From the NCBI RefSeq assembly GCF_001467825.1, contig NZ_LNYK01000026.1, positions 21,385-85,384 of the forward strand: DNA of 64,000 nucleotides, given 5' to 3'. Source of the stretch: Legionella londiniensis (GTDB lineage Bacteria > Pseudomonadota > Gammaproteobacteria > Legionellales > Legionellaceae). The notes beneath the pieces are model-generated. The model saw only the letters and a program-made list of their open reading frames with translations, had not been told where the DNA came from and made no database searches. Both the position numbers and the translations under genes were made by a program. Positions 28,230 through 37,079 of this stretch are shown here, in pieces. How positions within the stretch are numbered: the stretch's first letter is position 1; each line of letters begins with the position of its first letter.

Positions 28230-29820
28230 AACCTAACTCCTTCAAATAAGCTTCCATCTGAAGCTCAAGCTCAGCCAGTTCTTTTTTAAGTGCCATGCGT
28301 TCAGCTCTAACCGCCATCAAGTCAATTTCTTCCTCCTCTTCAAAGGTATCCACATAGCGGGGAATATTCAGGTTGTAATCGTTCTCTTTGATTTCATCGA
28401 GGCTTGCAAGATAGGCGTATTTATCAACAGATTGACGCTGTTTGTAGGTCTCAATAATTTTATCAATGTTTGCTTGTGATAACTGGTTTTGATTTTTGCC
28501 TGATTTAAATTCTTTAGACGCGTCAATAAATAGCACTTTATCATCTGATTTTTGCTTTTTGAAAATGAGTATGGCTGCAGGTATTCCTGTGCCATAAAAG
28601 AGTTTTTCAGGTAAGCCAATCACAGCATCCAGTAAATTTTCTTCTATCAATTTTTGCCGGATTTTTCCTTCACTTGAGCCTCTAAATAAAACCCCATGAG
28701 GTACTACGACACCCATGCGGCCTGTTTTAGGCTTAAGCGTCTCAATCATATGTAAAATAAACGCATAATCGCCTTTGGTCTTAGGCGGTATGCCTCGGTG
28801 AAAGCGGCCAAAATGATCATTTTCAGCTTCTTCATGACCCCATTTATCCAAAGAGAAGGGTGGATTCGCTGTGACAATGTCAAACAACATCAAATGCCCT
28901 TTGCTATCCAATAGCTTTGGATTTCTAATGGTATCGCCCCATTCAATTTTGTGATTATCCTCGCCATGTAAAAACATATTCATCTTGGCGAGCGACCATG
29001 TCGACCCAATCGCCTCTTGTCCAAAGAGCGCATAATTTTTTTGGTGATGGTTTTCTCTAATCAGTCGACCACATTTCATCAATAAAGAACCTGAACCACA
29101 AGCAGGATCGCATATGCTGTCACCAGGTTGAGGATCAAGTAATGTTGCCATCAAACTGGATACTTCAGGAGGGGTATAAAATTCCCCTGCTTTCTGGCCA
29201 CCACTGGCAGCAAAGTGTTTGATAAGATATTCGTAAGCATTGCCAATAATATCAAGTCCTGCGACACGAGAAGGTCTTAAATTCAATTCAGGCTTGGCAA
29301 AATCTTCTAACAAATGTCTTAATATAGTATTTTTCTGTTTTTCTTCGCCGAGCTTATCGGTATTAAAACTGATATCTTGGAAAACACTTTTAGCGTTATC
29401 GCGCAGTTTGGTACCATTCGCTTCTTCTATGGCATGTAAGCACAGATCAATCCGCTCGCCATTTCCGGGTTCATGGCGTCGTTCCCAAAGGTTTTTAAAC
29501 GTTGCTTGAAATTGATCTCTAACAGAGCCATCTTCATTTTTAAGAATAATTTCTGGGATCACAAAACGCTCATTTTTCATCATTTCATGAATTAATTCCG
29601 GCTCATCGCCATATTGCTTTTGATATTCCTCAAAATGATCTTGCCAGACATCTGATATATATTTCAGAAAGAGCATGGTAAGAATAAAATCTTTATAGGT
29701 ATCGGCACTAATCGTTCCACGAAAAGTATCACACGCTGCCATCAGCGCTTTATTGATGGCGTCTTGATTAACAGGGTCGGCATTGGTGGCTATAGTGTTT
29801 AACGCATTGCTATTTAGCAT
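28219..29820 (-). CDS. hsdM: Type I N6-adenine DNA methyltransferase
   Basis: 533 residues. The helical N-terminal HsdM domain (SADTYKDFILTMLFLKYISDVW) precedes the methylase core, with SAM motif I DPACGSGSLL (about residue 238) and catalytic motif IV NPPF starting at Asn319. The C-terminal coiled coil (EEEEIDLMAVRAERMALKKELAELE) is the usual contact to HsdS. Its ATG lies seven bases inside the end of the preceding half-S gene, so translation is probably coupled. Protects host DNA from HsdR. Confidence 0.96.
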   Translation of the reverse strand: MLNSNALNTIATNADPVNQDAINKALMAACDTFRGTISADTYKDFILTMLFLKYISDVWQDHFEEYQKQYGDEPELIHEMMKNERFVIPEIILKNEDGSVRDQFQATFKNLWERRHEPGNGERIDLCLHAIEEANGTKLRDNAKSVFQDISFNTDKLGEEKQKNTILRHLLEDFAKPELNLRPSRVAGLDIIGNAYEYLIKHFAASGGQKAGEFYTPPEVSSLMATLLDPQPGDSICDPACGSGSLLMKCGRLIRENHHQKNYALFGQEAIGSTWSLAKMNMFLHGEDNHKIEWGDTIRNPKLLDSKGHLMLFDIVTANPPFSLDKWGHEEAENDHFGRFHRGIPPKTKGDYAFILHMIETLKPKTGRMGVVVPHGVLFRGSSEGKIRQKLIEENLLDAVIGLPEKLFYGTGIPAAILIFKKQKSDDKVLFIDASKEFKSGKNQNQLSQANIDKIIETYKQRQSVDKYAYLASLDEIKENDYNLNIPRYVDTFEEEEEIDLMAVRAERMALKKELAELELQMEAYLKELGYGA

Positions 29821-30428
29821 GATGGAACTTCCTCTTGATTCAATTGGGTTTGACTGATTTCATTAAGCAGGGTTTGCATCAGTAACTCACCGTTAGCGAT
29901 CATTTTGTACGCTAGCTGTTTTTCTTTGCTAATGGTTTTAGCTAATTCTACGATGGTTTTTTGTTGCTTTAATGAAGGTAAAATGATTGGTGTTGCTTCT
30001 AATATCTGCCTACGAATACTTGGCGTTGAGCTGCCTTCGGCATTACTGAGAAAATAGCGTTGTGCGATAGTCTGATTTAAAAACCAAGCTATATATTCTG
30101 GTAGAACACAGGGAGTATTTAAGCGAATTACAAAAAATTGAGGTGCAGCAATCGCATGGCGCTCCTTCAACTCATCATCTATGAATGCAGCAAAATTGCG
30201 TTGACCTCGAGCTGCAAATAAAATATCTCCATGCTTAAGCCAATTCGGTGTTTGCCGCCCTGTTAATTGCGTTTCAACTACTGAATTCCAATGGATTGAG
30301 TAATTCGCATCGATATCCTTCATTTGAATAACTCGCACGCCCGAGTTATTCACTTCAAGAATTTTGCCTCTAAAAGGGTAACCCGCATTTATTGTTGTAA
30401 TATCGCTAAGAATCAAAATGCTTTGCAT
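29814..30428 (-). CDS. Half-size specificity-subunit-like protein, first gene of the restriction operon
   Basis: 204 residues with a single target-recognition domain (VIQMKDID, GDILFAARG, STPSIRRQILEATPIILPS, the standard HsdS landmarks) and one helical tail (QQKTIVELAKTI). Full-length HsdS already exists downstream, so this is a second, half-length S-like protein in the same operon. It could dimerise to direct methylation to a palindromic split site, could be a spare recognition module, or could act as a regulator. Not a simple truncation: it has its own start with AAGG, ends exactly over the hsdM start and keeps a complete domain. Confidence 0.8.
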   Translation of the reverse strand: MQSILILSDITTINAGYPFRGKILEVNNSGVRVIQMKDIDANYSIHWNSVVETQLTGRQTPNWLKHGDILFAARGQRNFAAFIDDELKERHAIAAPQFFVIRLNTPCVLPEYIAWFLNQTIAQRYFLSNAEGSSTPSIRRQILEATPIILPSLKQQKTIVELAKTISKEKQLAYKMIANGELLMQTLLNEISQTQLNQEEVPSC

Positions 30429-30450
30429 CCTTGAGTGTTATGCTAAGGAG

Positions 30451-30477
30451 TGTATAATGCAAACTCTTATTCGTCAA
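30451..30477 (-). promoter_or_regulatory. Candidate promoter of the restriction-modification operon
   Basis: On the minus strand TTGACG (30477-30472) and TATACA (30456-30451) resemble sigma-70 -35 and -10 elements, 23 bases before the half-S start. The 15-base spacing is shorter than the ideal 17, so activity is uncertain. Confidence 0.4.
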
Positions 30478-30489
30478 AGATATTTTACG

Positions 30490-30735
30490 TCATAATAGAT
30501 GATGCACAACAATCCACATTAAGAACTTGGAGAGTGATTGATTGTATGAAATACATAAATGAATTTTCAGCAAGTTTGGTTGGATTAGGGACGCATCTCG
30601 ATTAGGAAAAACCGTATTAATTGCTTCTGGAAAACCCATTAACCCCTCAACATAGGCAATAAAAATATCTTTTATGCCGCATTGGTTGAGTTCTATCAGC
30701 ACGGAAAGCCAAAATTTAGAGATTCTTTGAGCGTA
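30490..30735 (-). pseudogene. IS256-family (mutator-type) transposase remnant
   Basis: The minus-strand translation contains KFWLSVLIEL, then GIKDIFIAYVEGLMGFPEAI and NTVFP, which is the conserved block around the second catalytic Asp of IS256-type transposases (consensus: FWL.VL.ELKNRGV.DIFIACVDGLKGFPEAI). The catalytic D of the VDGL motif is E here. After NTVFP the match decays; an HLCI segment resembling RIQLCIVH reappears about 13 residues later and then goes out of frame. Only about 80 codons survive, without both ends, so it is a dead fragment marking past insertion near tRNA-Pro. The rest of 30429-30882 holds the promoter and palindrome listed here and nothing else I recognise. Confidence 0.8.
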
Positions 30736-30794
30736 TGGGAGCTTCTAAGATCAAAAGAAAGCTGAGAAATGGAATTTAATAAACATTGCTTATC

Positions 30795-30814
30795 TGGTAC
30801 CAAAAGTGGTACCA
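30795..30814. repeat. Direct repeat of the palindrome TGGTACCA near the tRNA-Pro 3' end
   Basis: TGGTACCA occurs at 30795-30802 and again at 30807-30814 with a 4-base spacer (AAAG). Each copy is itself a perfect palindrome. The pair lies 69 bases beyond the tRNA 3' end, between it and the transposase remnant. It could be a protein-binding site for an operator or recombinase; no such gene is present nearby, so this is only an observation. Confidence 0.5.
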
Positions 30815-30882
30815 AGAATATTTTGTTTTATAATTTTCAAAAATTGATTTGCACGTAATACATTGATTTAATTTATAAAATT

Positions 30883-30959
30883 TGGTCGGGACGGCGGGAT
30901 TTGAACCCACGACCCCTAGCGCCCCATGCTAGTACGCTACCAGACTGCGCCACGCCCCG
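30883..30959 (-). tRNA. tRNA-Pro (anticodon GGG)
   Basis: 77 bases reading CGGGGCGTGG... on the minus strand and ending with an encoded CCA. The acceptor stem pairs fully (one G-T), the D arm has CTGGTAGCG, the anticodon stem CTAGC/GCTAG closes a 7-base loop ATGGGGC with GGG at positions 34-36, and the T loop is GTTCAAAT. First C and the CATGGGG-type loop are as in bacterial proline tRNAs. It forms the right border of the restriction island, a typical integration neighbourhood. Confidence 0.97.
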
Positions 30960-31104
30960 ATTGGAAGCGTATAATAGCTTTTCTATTAGTAAATAACAAG
31001 ACAGAAAATAATTCGGGTTACTTTTTCAATGAGTCAACGGGGGGTTAAAACAACATTTAGGAAATACAAGCCGCGAGATTCGTAATTTCGTCATATCGCC
31101 TTAG

Positions 31105-31136
31105 ATAAAAAGGCCTCTTTGAAAGAGGCCTTTTTC
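31105..31136 (-). terminator. Rho-independent terminator, possibly bidirectional
   Basis: AAAAAGGCCTCTTTGAAAGAGGCCTTTTT: a GC-rich stem of 9-10 bp with runs of A on one side and T on the other. It lies 10 bases after the stop of the minus-strand gene at 31146 and is correctly oriented for it; the symmetrical tails would allow termination on the + strand as well. Confidence 0.85.
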
Positions 31137-31145
31137 GCAAAAAAC

Positions 31146-31391
31146 TTATTTGCTATAAACTTCGCGCCACCAGTTGCTTTCTGTGTTAGATACCCAGTCA
31201 GCCTGGCGAAGCTTGGCAACGAATTCTTCGGTTTTTTCAGGGGTTGAGTGCTCTTTATCCAGTTTGATGCACCAGTCCCAATCCCCAGAAGTAGACCAGA
31301 TTTGTTTTACGCCGGGCCATTTGCTTACTTTATCCGTATCAGTCCATGAACCCTTGGTTTTGAGGAATACTACGCTGTTCCAATCAGCCAT
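31146..31391 (-). CDS. Small conserved-looking protein, possibly a lone Lrp/AsnC-type ligand-binding (RAM) domain
   Basis: 81 residues with a strong ribosome site (AAGGAGATAAAA) and its own terminator, so it is a real, probably well-expressed gene. No signal peptide or DNA-binding helix-turn-helix. The spacing VKQIWSTSGDWDWCIKLD recalls the beta-strand/GDYD segment of Lrp/AsnC ligand-binding domains, followed by an amphipathic helix (PEKTEEFVAKLRQ). Tryptophan-rich (8 of 81). The family assignment is tentative; otherwise unrecognised. Confidence 0.55.
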   Translation of the reverse strand: MADWNSVVFLKTKGSWTDTDKVSKWPGVKQIWSTSGDWDWCIKLDKEHSTPEKTEEFVAKLRQADWVSNTESNWWREVYSK

Positions 31392-31500
31392 TTTTATCTC
31401 CTTATTTCATATTTATTTTTTAAACACGCAATAAACTATAAGACAAAATATTTATTCCTGCCAATTAAAACTAAAAAAATTTTGGGAAAAAGCGGTTGCC

Positions 31501-32676
31501 TCAACTGAAAGCATTAATCCCGGTGATGTGTCTTCCCAAAACCAGGGTGTGCACATTATCCGTACCTTCATAAGTAAAGACAGATTCAAGATTCAGCATA
31601 TGGCGTATCACATGATATTCAAGGCTTATGCCATTACCGCCTAACAAATTGCGGCAGCCGCGGGCAATTTTTAACGCTTCGCGACAAGCATTGCCTTTTG
31701 CCAGTGAAATCATTGTTGGAGTTTCCCGCTGCTGATCTTTTAAGCGGCCGATTTGTAAATTCATCCATTGCGCTTTGATAATCTCGGTGTACATTTCTGC
31801 TAAATCTTTTTGTATAAGCTGAAATGAAGCTAATGGTCTGTCGAATTGTTTGCGTTCCAACAAATAGTCTCGGGTAATATCAAAACAGGCCATGGCAGCG
31901 CCGATTGCGCCCCAGGCAATACCATACCGTGCCTGACTCAAGCAACTTAAGGCCGCAGATAATCCGCGCTCTGTACCAGGTAAAATATTGGCATCAGGAA
32001 TAAATACATCATCAAACACAAGCTCGCCAGTCAGCGAAGCGCGCAGGGACATTTTTAATTTTATTTCGCGACGGATAAATCCCTCAAACTCTTTTTCTAC
32101 AATAAAGCCGCGGATTCCATCCTCTGTTTTGGCCCAAACAATGGCAATATCCGCAATCGGCGCATTGGTGATCCAGAGTTTTGCACCGTTTAAACGCCAG
32201 CCGCCCTCAACTTTTTTGGCAAAGGTTCGAAGACTTGCAGGATCTGACCCTGAATCCGGTTCCGTTAAACCAAAACAGCCTATCACTTCACCTCGGCTCA
32301 TCGCGGGCAAAAAGCGTTCTTTTTGTTCCTCACTACCAAAACGAAATATCGGATACATACACAAAGAACTTTGCACGGACACAAAACTTCTCAGTCCGCT
32401 GTCTCCTCGTTCTAACTCCTGGCAAACCAGACCATAGGCAATATAGGATGCTTCTGCCCCCCCATACTGACCAGGCAATGTTAGTCCAAGCAAGCCGAGT
32501 TCAGCTGATTTTTTAATTAATTCGCGCGGGAATACTGCTTGTTCAAAAGCTTCAGCCATTAATGGGACGACATCATTTTTGACAAAACGTGCAACACTGT
32601 CACGAATCATTCTCTCTTCGTCATTAAGCTGTTCATCAATAAATAATAAATCATCCACATTATTCTCCTTATCCAA
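31501..32676 (-). CDS. gcdH: Glutaryl-CoA dehydrogenase
   Basis: Flavin acyl-CoA dehydrogenase that oxidises and decarboxylates glutaryl-CoA to crotonyl-CoA in lysine, hydroxylysine and tryptophan breakdown. The features separating GcdH from other acyl-CoA dehydrogenases are present: Arg96 in GLRSFVSVQSSL, which contacts the glutaryl carboxylate, and catalytic Glu370 in TYEGTDNVH. FAD/substrate motifs FGLTEPDSGSDP and RYGIAWG are also standard. 391 residues is full length. It follows the E1 gene with a 20-base gap and is probably co-transcribed; together they could degrade lysine/2-oxoacid carbon. Confidence 0.9.
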   Translation of the reverse strand: MDKENNVDDLLFIDEQLNDEERMIRDSVARFVKNDVVPLMAEAFEQAVFPRELIKKSAELGLLGLTLPGQYGGAEASYIAYGLVCQELERGDSGLRSFVSVQSSLCMYPIFRFGSEEQKERFLPAMSRGEVIGCFGLTEPDSGSDPASLRTFAKKVEGGWRLNGAKLWITNAPIADIAIVWAKTEDGIRGFIVEKEFEGFIRREIKLKMSLRASLTGELVFDDVFIPDANILPGTERGLSAALSCLSQARYGIAWGAIGAAMACFDITRDYLLERKQFDRPLASFQLIQKDLAEMYTEIIKAQWMNLQIGRLKDQQRETPTMISLAKGNACREALKIARGCRNLLGGNGISLEYHVIRHMLNLESVFTYEGTDNVHTLVLGRHITGINAFS

Positions 32677-32696
32677 GGCAAGTCCCGATTACTTAA

Positions 32697-34943
32697 TCAT
32701 TTAACATACACAGGGTTTGTATACTTCTTCAATACCGTATCGGTGTTTTGATAAAAATTTTGCACAGCTGCTACAATCTTATCGCGGCTGGGTAATAAAT
32801 ATTGCCAGGATTGGCCCAAGGGAATAAAACAGTCTTCTCCAGTCAGGCGTCTGATTATTAACTTGGGTGAGGCGCGCTCTACAAGCAAACTGATGATTCC
32901 TTCACTGACTGATGCGCTTTTTCTTCCTTCATCAACAATTAATACGTGCTTCGCCTTGGCTACTTCCCGTAGAATGGCAGCTTCAGGTAAAGGATTCAGC
33001 CAGTGCAAATCCACAATTTTCACTGAAATGCCATAACTATCCCGCAAGATTTTCGCAGCTTGCCTCGATAAATAGTACCCATTCGCATAAGTCAGGATCA
33101 CCGTTTCACCTTTGCCAAAAGTACTGACTTCTCCCAGTGGAATTGATTCCGTCAGCGGCGGATAAGTGAATAACCACTGTCCATCACCCGCCTCATGCAA
33201 ATCCTTGGTCATGTATAATGCGATGGGTTCGAGAAAGACAACCACCCTGCCTTCTTCCTCTGCGAGGCATAAGCAGGTTCGCAGCAATTTAACCGCATCA
33301 GCGCCATTGGAAGGGCATGCCACAACCACACCTGGCAGATCACGCAATACGGCAATAGAGTTATCATTATGAAAATGGCCGCCAAAACCTTTTTGGTAAG
33401 CCAGTGAGGCAATGCGCACCACCATTGGATTTTGGTATTGTCCATTAGAAAAAAAAGAGAGAGTTGCTGCTTCCCCGCGCAATTGATCTTCAGCATTATG
33501 CAAATAGGCGAGAAACTGAATTTCAGGGACAGGCAAGAAACCATTGTGCGCCATGCCAATTGCAGTCCCCAATATCGTTGTTTCATCAAGCAGCGTATCA
33601 AACACCCGCCGCTTGCCAAATCGCGCCTGAAGATCGGCAGTCACCCGATAAACGCCGCCTTTTTTTCCCACATCTTCGCCAAAAACCACCATATTGGGGT
33701 ATCGGATCATGGCATCGGTCAAGGCAAAATTAATCAGCTGGCATAAATTGCGCTTCATTTTAAGCTGCGGGTATGCTGTGCCAAAAACATGCTCACGGTT
33801 TGCTTCCAAGGGCAAGGGATGATGTTTTTTTAATCGTTTTTTTGGCAGGATGGAAGACATCACCGCTGCTGCATCGCCTAATTGAGGAGAATTTAATGCT
33901 TCCATTGCTTTTGCTTGAATGAGCGCCTGGTTATTCTGATAGAGCTCAAGGATTGTTTTTTCTGTCATCCACCCAGCTTGAAGTAAAATGCGGGCAGTAT
34001 GCAATAAAGGATCATCCTTTTCAGTTTTTTCAATCTCCAAGAGACTGCGGTATTGCGATTCAATATCTGAGCCTGCATGTCCCAGCAGGCGCACACATCT
34101 TACATGCAAAAAAACCACCTGTTTTTTTACCCGGGTTAGATAAAGCGCCTCCTTAGCTTTGCTATAACAATCTGCTATATTTAATCCATCACAAGCGATG
34201 TACTGAATATGGGGCTTTGAGGAGACTGTTTTTTCAATCCAATCACTGGGGGTGGGCACGGAAATGCCAAGGCCATTGTCCTCACAAATCAACAAGAGAG
34301 GCAGAGGATACCCTTGCCCCGCTATCCACGAGCAGGCATTTAGCGTCGTCTGCGCGCTTGCGTGGTTTACTGACGCATCACCAAACGAACAGAGTATGAT
34401 TGCGTCTTTCGGCAGTATACTTTCAATGCCAAGCTCTTTGGCGCGCGTAATTGACAGTGCGGTGCCTAATGCTTTTGGCAAATGAGAGGCGATGGTCGAA
34501 GTTTGGGGCGGAATATATAATGGCACACTGCCAAATACCTTATGGCGCCCTCCGGCAATGGGATCTTCTGCTGAAGCAACCAATGAAAGCAAAATATCCC
34601 TTACAGGATCGCAATCCGGAATTTGCTTACTGCGCTGAATAAAAAAAGCGCCGCTTCGGTAGTGTAAAAAAGCCATGTCGTTATAACGAAAAACATGGCC
34701 AAACACGGCGTTACCTTCATGCCCGCTGCTGCCAATCGTATAGTAGGATAACCCTTTTTCTTTTAATTGCCGGGCAATGAGATCAAGTTGCCTTGATTTA
34801 ATTTGGGAATCAAAAATTTCAATGGCTGTTTTTTTTTCCATTCCCGCTTCATGCGGCGTTATTGCGCTTTTTGCACTCGGAAAATCAGCGTTCTTTACCC
34901 GCTTTAAAAACTGCTCATCAATTACACTTGCCCTGTCTAGCAT
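32697..34943 (-). CDS. Fused alpha-beta E1 component of a 2-oxoacid dehydrogenase (branched-chain or pyruvate type)
   Basis: 748 residues from the ATG at 34943; the further upstream frame would start with TTG and lacks support. The first 370 residues are the thiamine-diphosphate-binding alpha part (GSSGHEGNAVFG, then the cofactor motif GDASVNHA...EDNGLGIS). The last 340 are the transketolase-like beta part (VFGEDVGKKGGVYRVT, FDTLLDETTILGTAIGMA, C-terminal transketolase domain VDLHWLNPLP). In most bacteria these are two genes or, in the longer AceE family, one protein of another type. No E2 or E3 gene is adjacent, so lipoyl partners must be elsewhere. Pairing with gcdH suggests amino-acid catabolism; the exact 2-oxoacid is unknown. 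Confidence 0.88.
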   Translation of the reverse strand: MLDRASVIDEQFLKRVKNADFPSAKSAITPHEAGMEKKTAIEIFDSQIKSRQLDLIARQLKEKGLSYYTIGSSGHEGNAVFGHVFRYNDMAFLHYRSGAFFIQRSKQIPDCDPVRDILLSLVASAEDPIAGGRHKVFGSVPLYIPPQTSTIASHLPKALGTALSITRAKELGIESILPKDAIILCSFGDASVNHASAQTTLNACSWIAGQGYPLPLLLICEDNGLGISVPTPSDWIEKTVSSKPHIQYIACDGLNIADCYSKAKEALYLTRVKKQVVFLHVRCVRLLGHAGSDIESQYRSLLEIEKTEKDDPLLHTARILLQAGWMTEKTILELYQNNQALIQAKAMEALNSPQLGDAAAVMSSILPKKRLKKHHPLPLEANREHVFGTAYPQLKMKRNLCQLINFALTDAMIRYPNMVVFGEDVGKKGGVYRVTADLQARFGKRRVFDTLLDETTILGTAIGMAHNGFLPVPEIQFLAYLHNAEDQLRGEAATLSFFSNGQYQNPMVVRIASLAYQKGFGGHFHNDNSIAVLRDLPGVVVACPSNGADAVKLLRTCLCLAEEEGRVVVFLEPIALYMTKDLHEAGDGQWLFTYPPLTESIPLGEVSTFGKGETVILTYANGYYLSRQAAKILRDSYGISVKIVDLHWLNPLPEAAILREVAKAKHVLIVDEGRKSASVSEGIISLLVERASPKLIIRRLTGEDCFIPLGQSWQYLLPSRDKIVAAVQNFYQNTDTVLKKYTNPVYVK

Positions 34944-35176
34944 GATATCTACCCTGTAAGAGACTCCTAATGACAATCATCAAGCGGTCATTAAGATGGA
35001 TCCTTTCCTGCCTGCCGCCACTTATTGCGTGCCGCGGTCAATAATACTGGCATCAGTATAGTGAAAGCCCATGCAAAAAAACAAGAAGAGGGAATAAATA
35101 TTTCAATGCCTAATATTCATGGAAAAAACCAAAAACATCCTCTACCATTTAGATAAAAAAATAACAGGAATAACTG

Positions 35177-35353
35177 ATGAAATGGATGTGTTGCCTGCCA
35201 ATTTTCCTTATTTTGACTGCTTGTGGATTTAATCGTGCGGAAATCATTGAACCCCAAGAAGTAATAGCCGTAAAGCCTCTGCTTGAAAATAAAGCTTTTA
35301 TTAATTACGGCACATCCCTCGATGTGACGCACACCAGAGTGTATTGCAATTGA
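35177..35353 (+). CDS. Small lipoprotein, 58 residues
   Basis: ATG at 35177 with AGGAA seven bases upstream, running to TGA at 35353. The N-terminus MKWMCCLPIFLILTACGF is a complete lipoprotein signal with lipobox LTAC, giving a mature peptide of 43 residues ending in VYCN. It lies on the + strand between two leftward genes. No family recognised. The signal peptide and ribosome site make it a convincing small gene despite its length; the remainder of 34944-35420 shows nothing else. Confidence 0.6.
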   Translation: MKWMCCLPIFLILTACGFNRAEIIEPQEVIAVKPLLENKAFINYGTSLDVTHTRVYCN

Positions 35354-35420
35354 AAACCTTGGGTAAGGCTCATAACGCTGCCGGATACAGTGCTCCAATC
35401 CGCAGTTACTGCCTTAAAAT

Positions 35421-37079
35421 TTAAGGATAAATATTGGTTGTATTTTGATTAAGACGCCTTAAAGCAGACGTAAAACTTTCTGCGCTGACAGGTTGTGAAA
35501 AATAGGGGCCTTCTCCATACTTGCAGCCCAGTTGTTTCAATTCGCTTAAAGTATTTTTATCGGCAATTCCTTCTGCAAATACTTCAAGATTCATTGTGTC
35601 AGCCAAACGGGTAATTGCGTGCACGAGTTTGCGTTTTTTTTCGTCTTTCATCATATTCATCGTAAATGACTTATCAATTTTTAATCCATGGATAGGGAAA
35701 TTGATCAGATAAACAAAGGATGAATATCCGCTGCCAAAATCACTGATAGCAATTTTTATTCCCATTTCGGCAAGCTTGTTTAGAAAATTAACAGAACGCG
35801 TCTGATCGCTTAAGCAAGCCTTCTCTGTTAATTCAACCCGCAAATAAGAAGCAGACATATTGTGTCTTTTTAATAAATCCTCGATAAATCCAGGCAGCTC
35901 CATATCCGTGGCATTAAAAAGATGGACTCTGATAAATATCTTCTGATTGATGCCATGCCATAAAACCAGCTGTTCTGTCGCTTTGCGAAGGGTAAATTCA
36001 GTTAATTTCTTAACAAGACTCGTCCCTTCTACGAGGGGAATTAACTTCTCCGCATTAAATACGCCATACTTCTCGCTGCTGATGTGAATTACCGCCTCAG
36101 CGCCGACAATATTTTCATTGTTTAATTGAATAACCGGCTGATATAAAGTTTCAATTTCTTCATGATCAATTGCGCTGCTTATTTCCTTAAGCATAATTCC
36201 TTTGGTTTTGTATCCTTTATCCATGCTGGGCTTATACATTGCATAACGCTGTTCTTCTTTTTCTGCGTGCAATAAACAAAGCGTCGCATGATGAATTAAC
36301 TCTTCATCATTGCTGCCATGCTCTGGATAAACAGCAACCCCTGCTGTGGTGGAAATATTGATATTATTCCCGTCAATCATAAAGGTTTTAGAGGTACCGT
36401 CGATTATATTGGCCACTATCTGCTCTAAATTATGATCTTTTCTTAAGCGGGGAATAAGCACTGCAAACTCAGCTGCCTGTAAGCGCGCAATCATGTTCAT
36501 CCCCATATATGATTGCAACATGTAAGGTTCCAAAAGAAGGGATTTTAATGTTTCCGAAAACTGGAGCAGCAAGCTGTTTGCGCTAAAATTCCCATAGGTA
36601 TAGTTAACATCCTTAAAATTATTGATATTGAGAATGATAACCGCCAGCATTTCGCCTTTTTTCAACTGTTGAATCCCCTGATTAATCCTTTTTGACAGCA
36701 AACGTATGTTAGGTAAATTGGTTAGGCTGTCGTGATTGCTTTCATATTGTAATTTTTGCTCCAGATCGCCGCGTTTATCGACCAGTTCCCGGGTTTTGTC
36801 TTCGATGATCAATTCAGCCTTGCTTGCAAGCTCATAGCAGAAAGACTGCCCCCAATAAGCGAACATAAAAGGAGTTAAATCAAGCGCCCAAATAGCAGGG
36901 TTTGAAGTCTGCGCATGAATCAAGCCACTCAGGCTAATTCCGCCAGTCATCTGATAAGAAACAAGAATTGTTGCGACAATAATACTGCTTATCGAGATAA
37001 TTAAGCCTAATATTGCATACTTATTAACATGCCCTTTTAATACAGAGGAGCGAATTGTAAGATGCTGTTTTATTCCCAT
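35421..37079 (-). CDS. Membrane GGDEF-EAL protein with degenerate catalytic sites
   Basis: 552 residues: two hydrophobic segments (about 20-42 and 62-80), a short coiled coil, then GGDEF and EAL folds. The GGDEF loop is replaced by QAAEF (201-205), so cyclase activity is unlikely. The EAL domain keeps Glu328 (as EAV), the TEK glutamate, KIDK and the AEG glutamate, but the paired aspartates are SD (446-447) instead of DD and the conserved Asn near 388 is not evident, so phosphodiesterase activity is also doubtful. A c-di-GMP-binding or protein-docking role is the likelier reading. The N-terminus is short, with no large periplasmic sensor. Confidence 0.88.
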   Translation of the reverse strand: MGIKQHLTIRSSVLKGHVNKYAILGLIISISSIIVATILVSYQMTGGISLSGLIHAQTSNPAIWALDLTPFMFAYWGQSFCYELASKAELIIEDKTRELVDKRGDLEQKLQYESNHDSLTNLPNIRLLSKRINQGIQQLKKGEMLAVIILNINNFKDVNYTYGNFSANSLLLQFSETLKSLLLEPYMLQSYMGMNMIARLQAAEFAVLIPRLRKDHNLEQIVANIIDGTSKTFMIDGNNINISTTAGVAVYPEHGSNDEELIHHATLCLLHAEKEEQRYAMYKPSMDKGYKTKGIMLKEISSAIDHEEIETLYQPVIQLNNENIVGAEAVIHISSEKYGVFNAEKLIPLVEGTSLVKKLTEFTLRKATEQLVLWHGINQKIFIRVHLFNATDMELPGFIEDLLKRHNMSASYLRVELTEKACLSDQTRSVNFLNKLAEMGIKIAISDFGSGYSSFVYLINFPIHGLKIDKSFTMNMMKDEKKRKLVHAITRLADTMNLEVFAEGIADKNTLSELKQLGCKYGEGPYFSQPVSAESFTSALRRLNQNTTNIYP

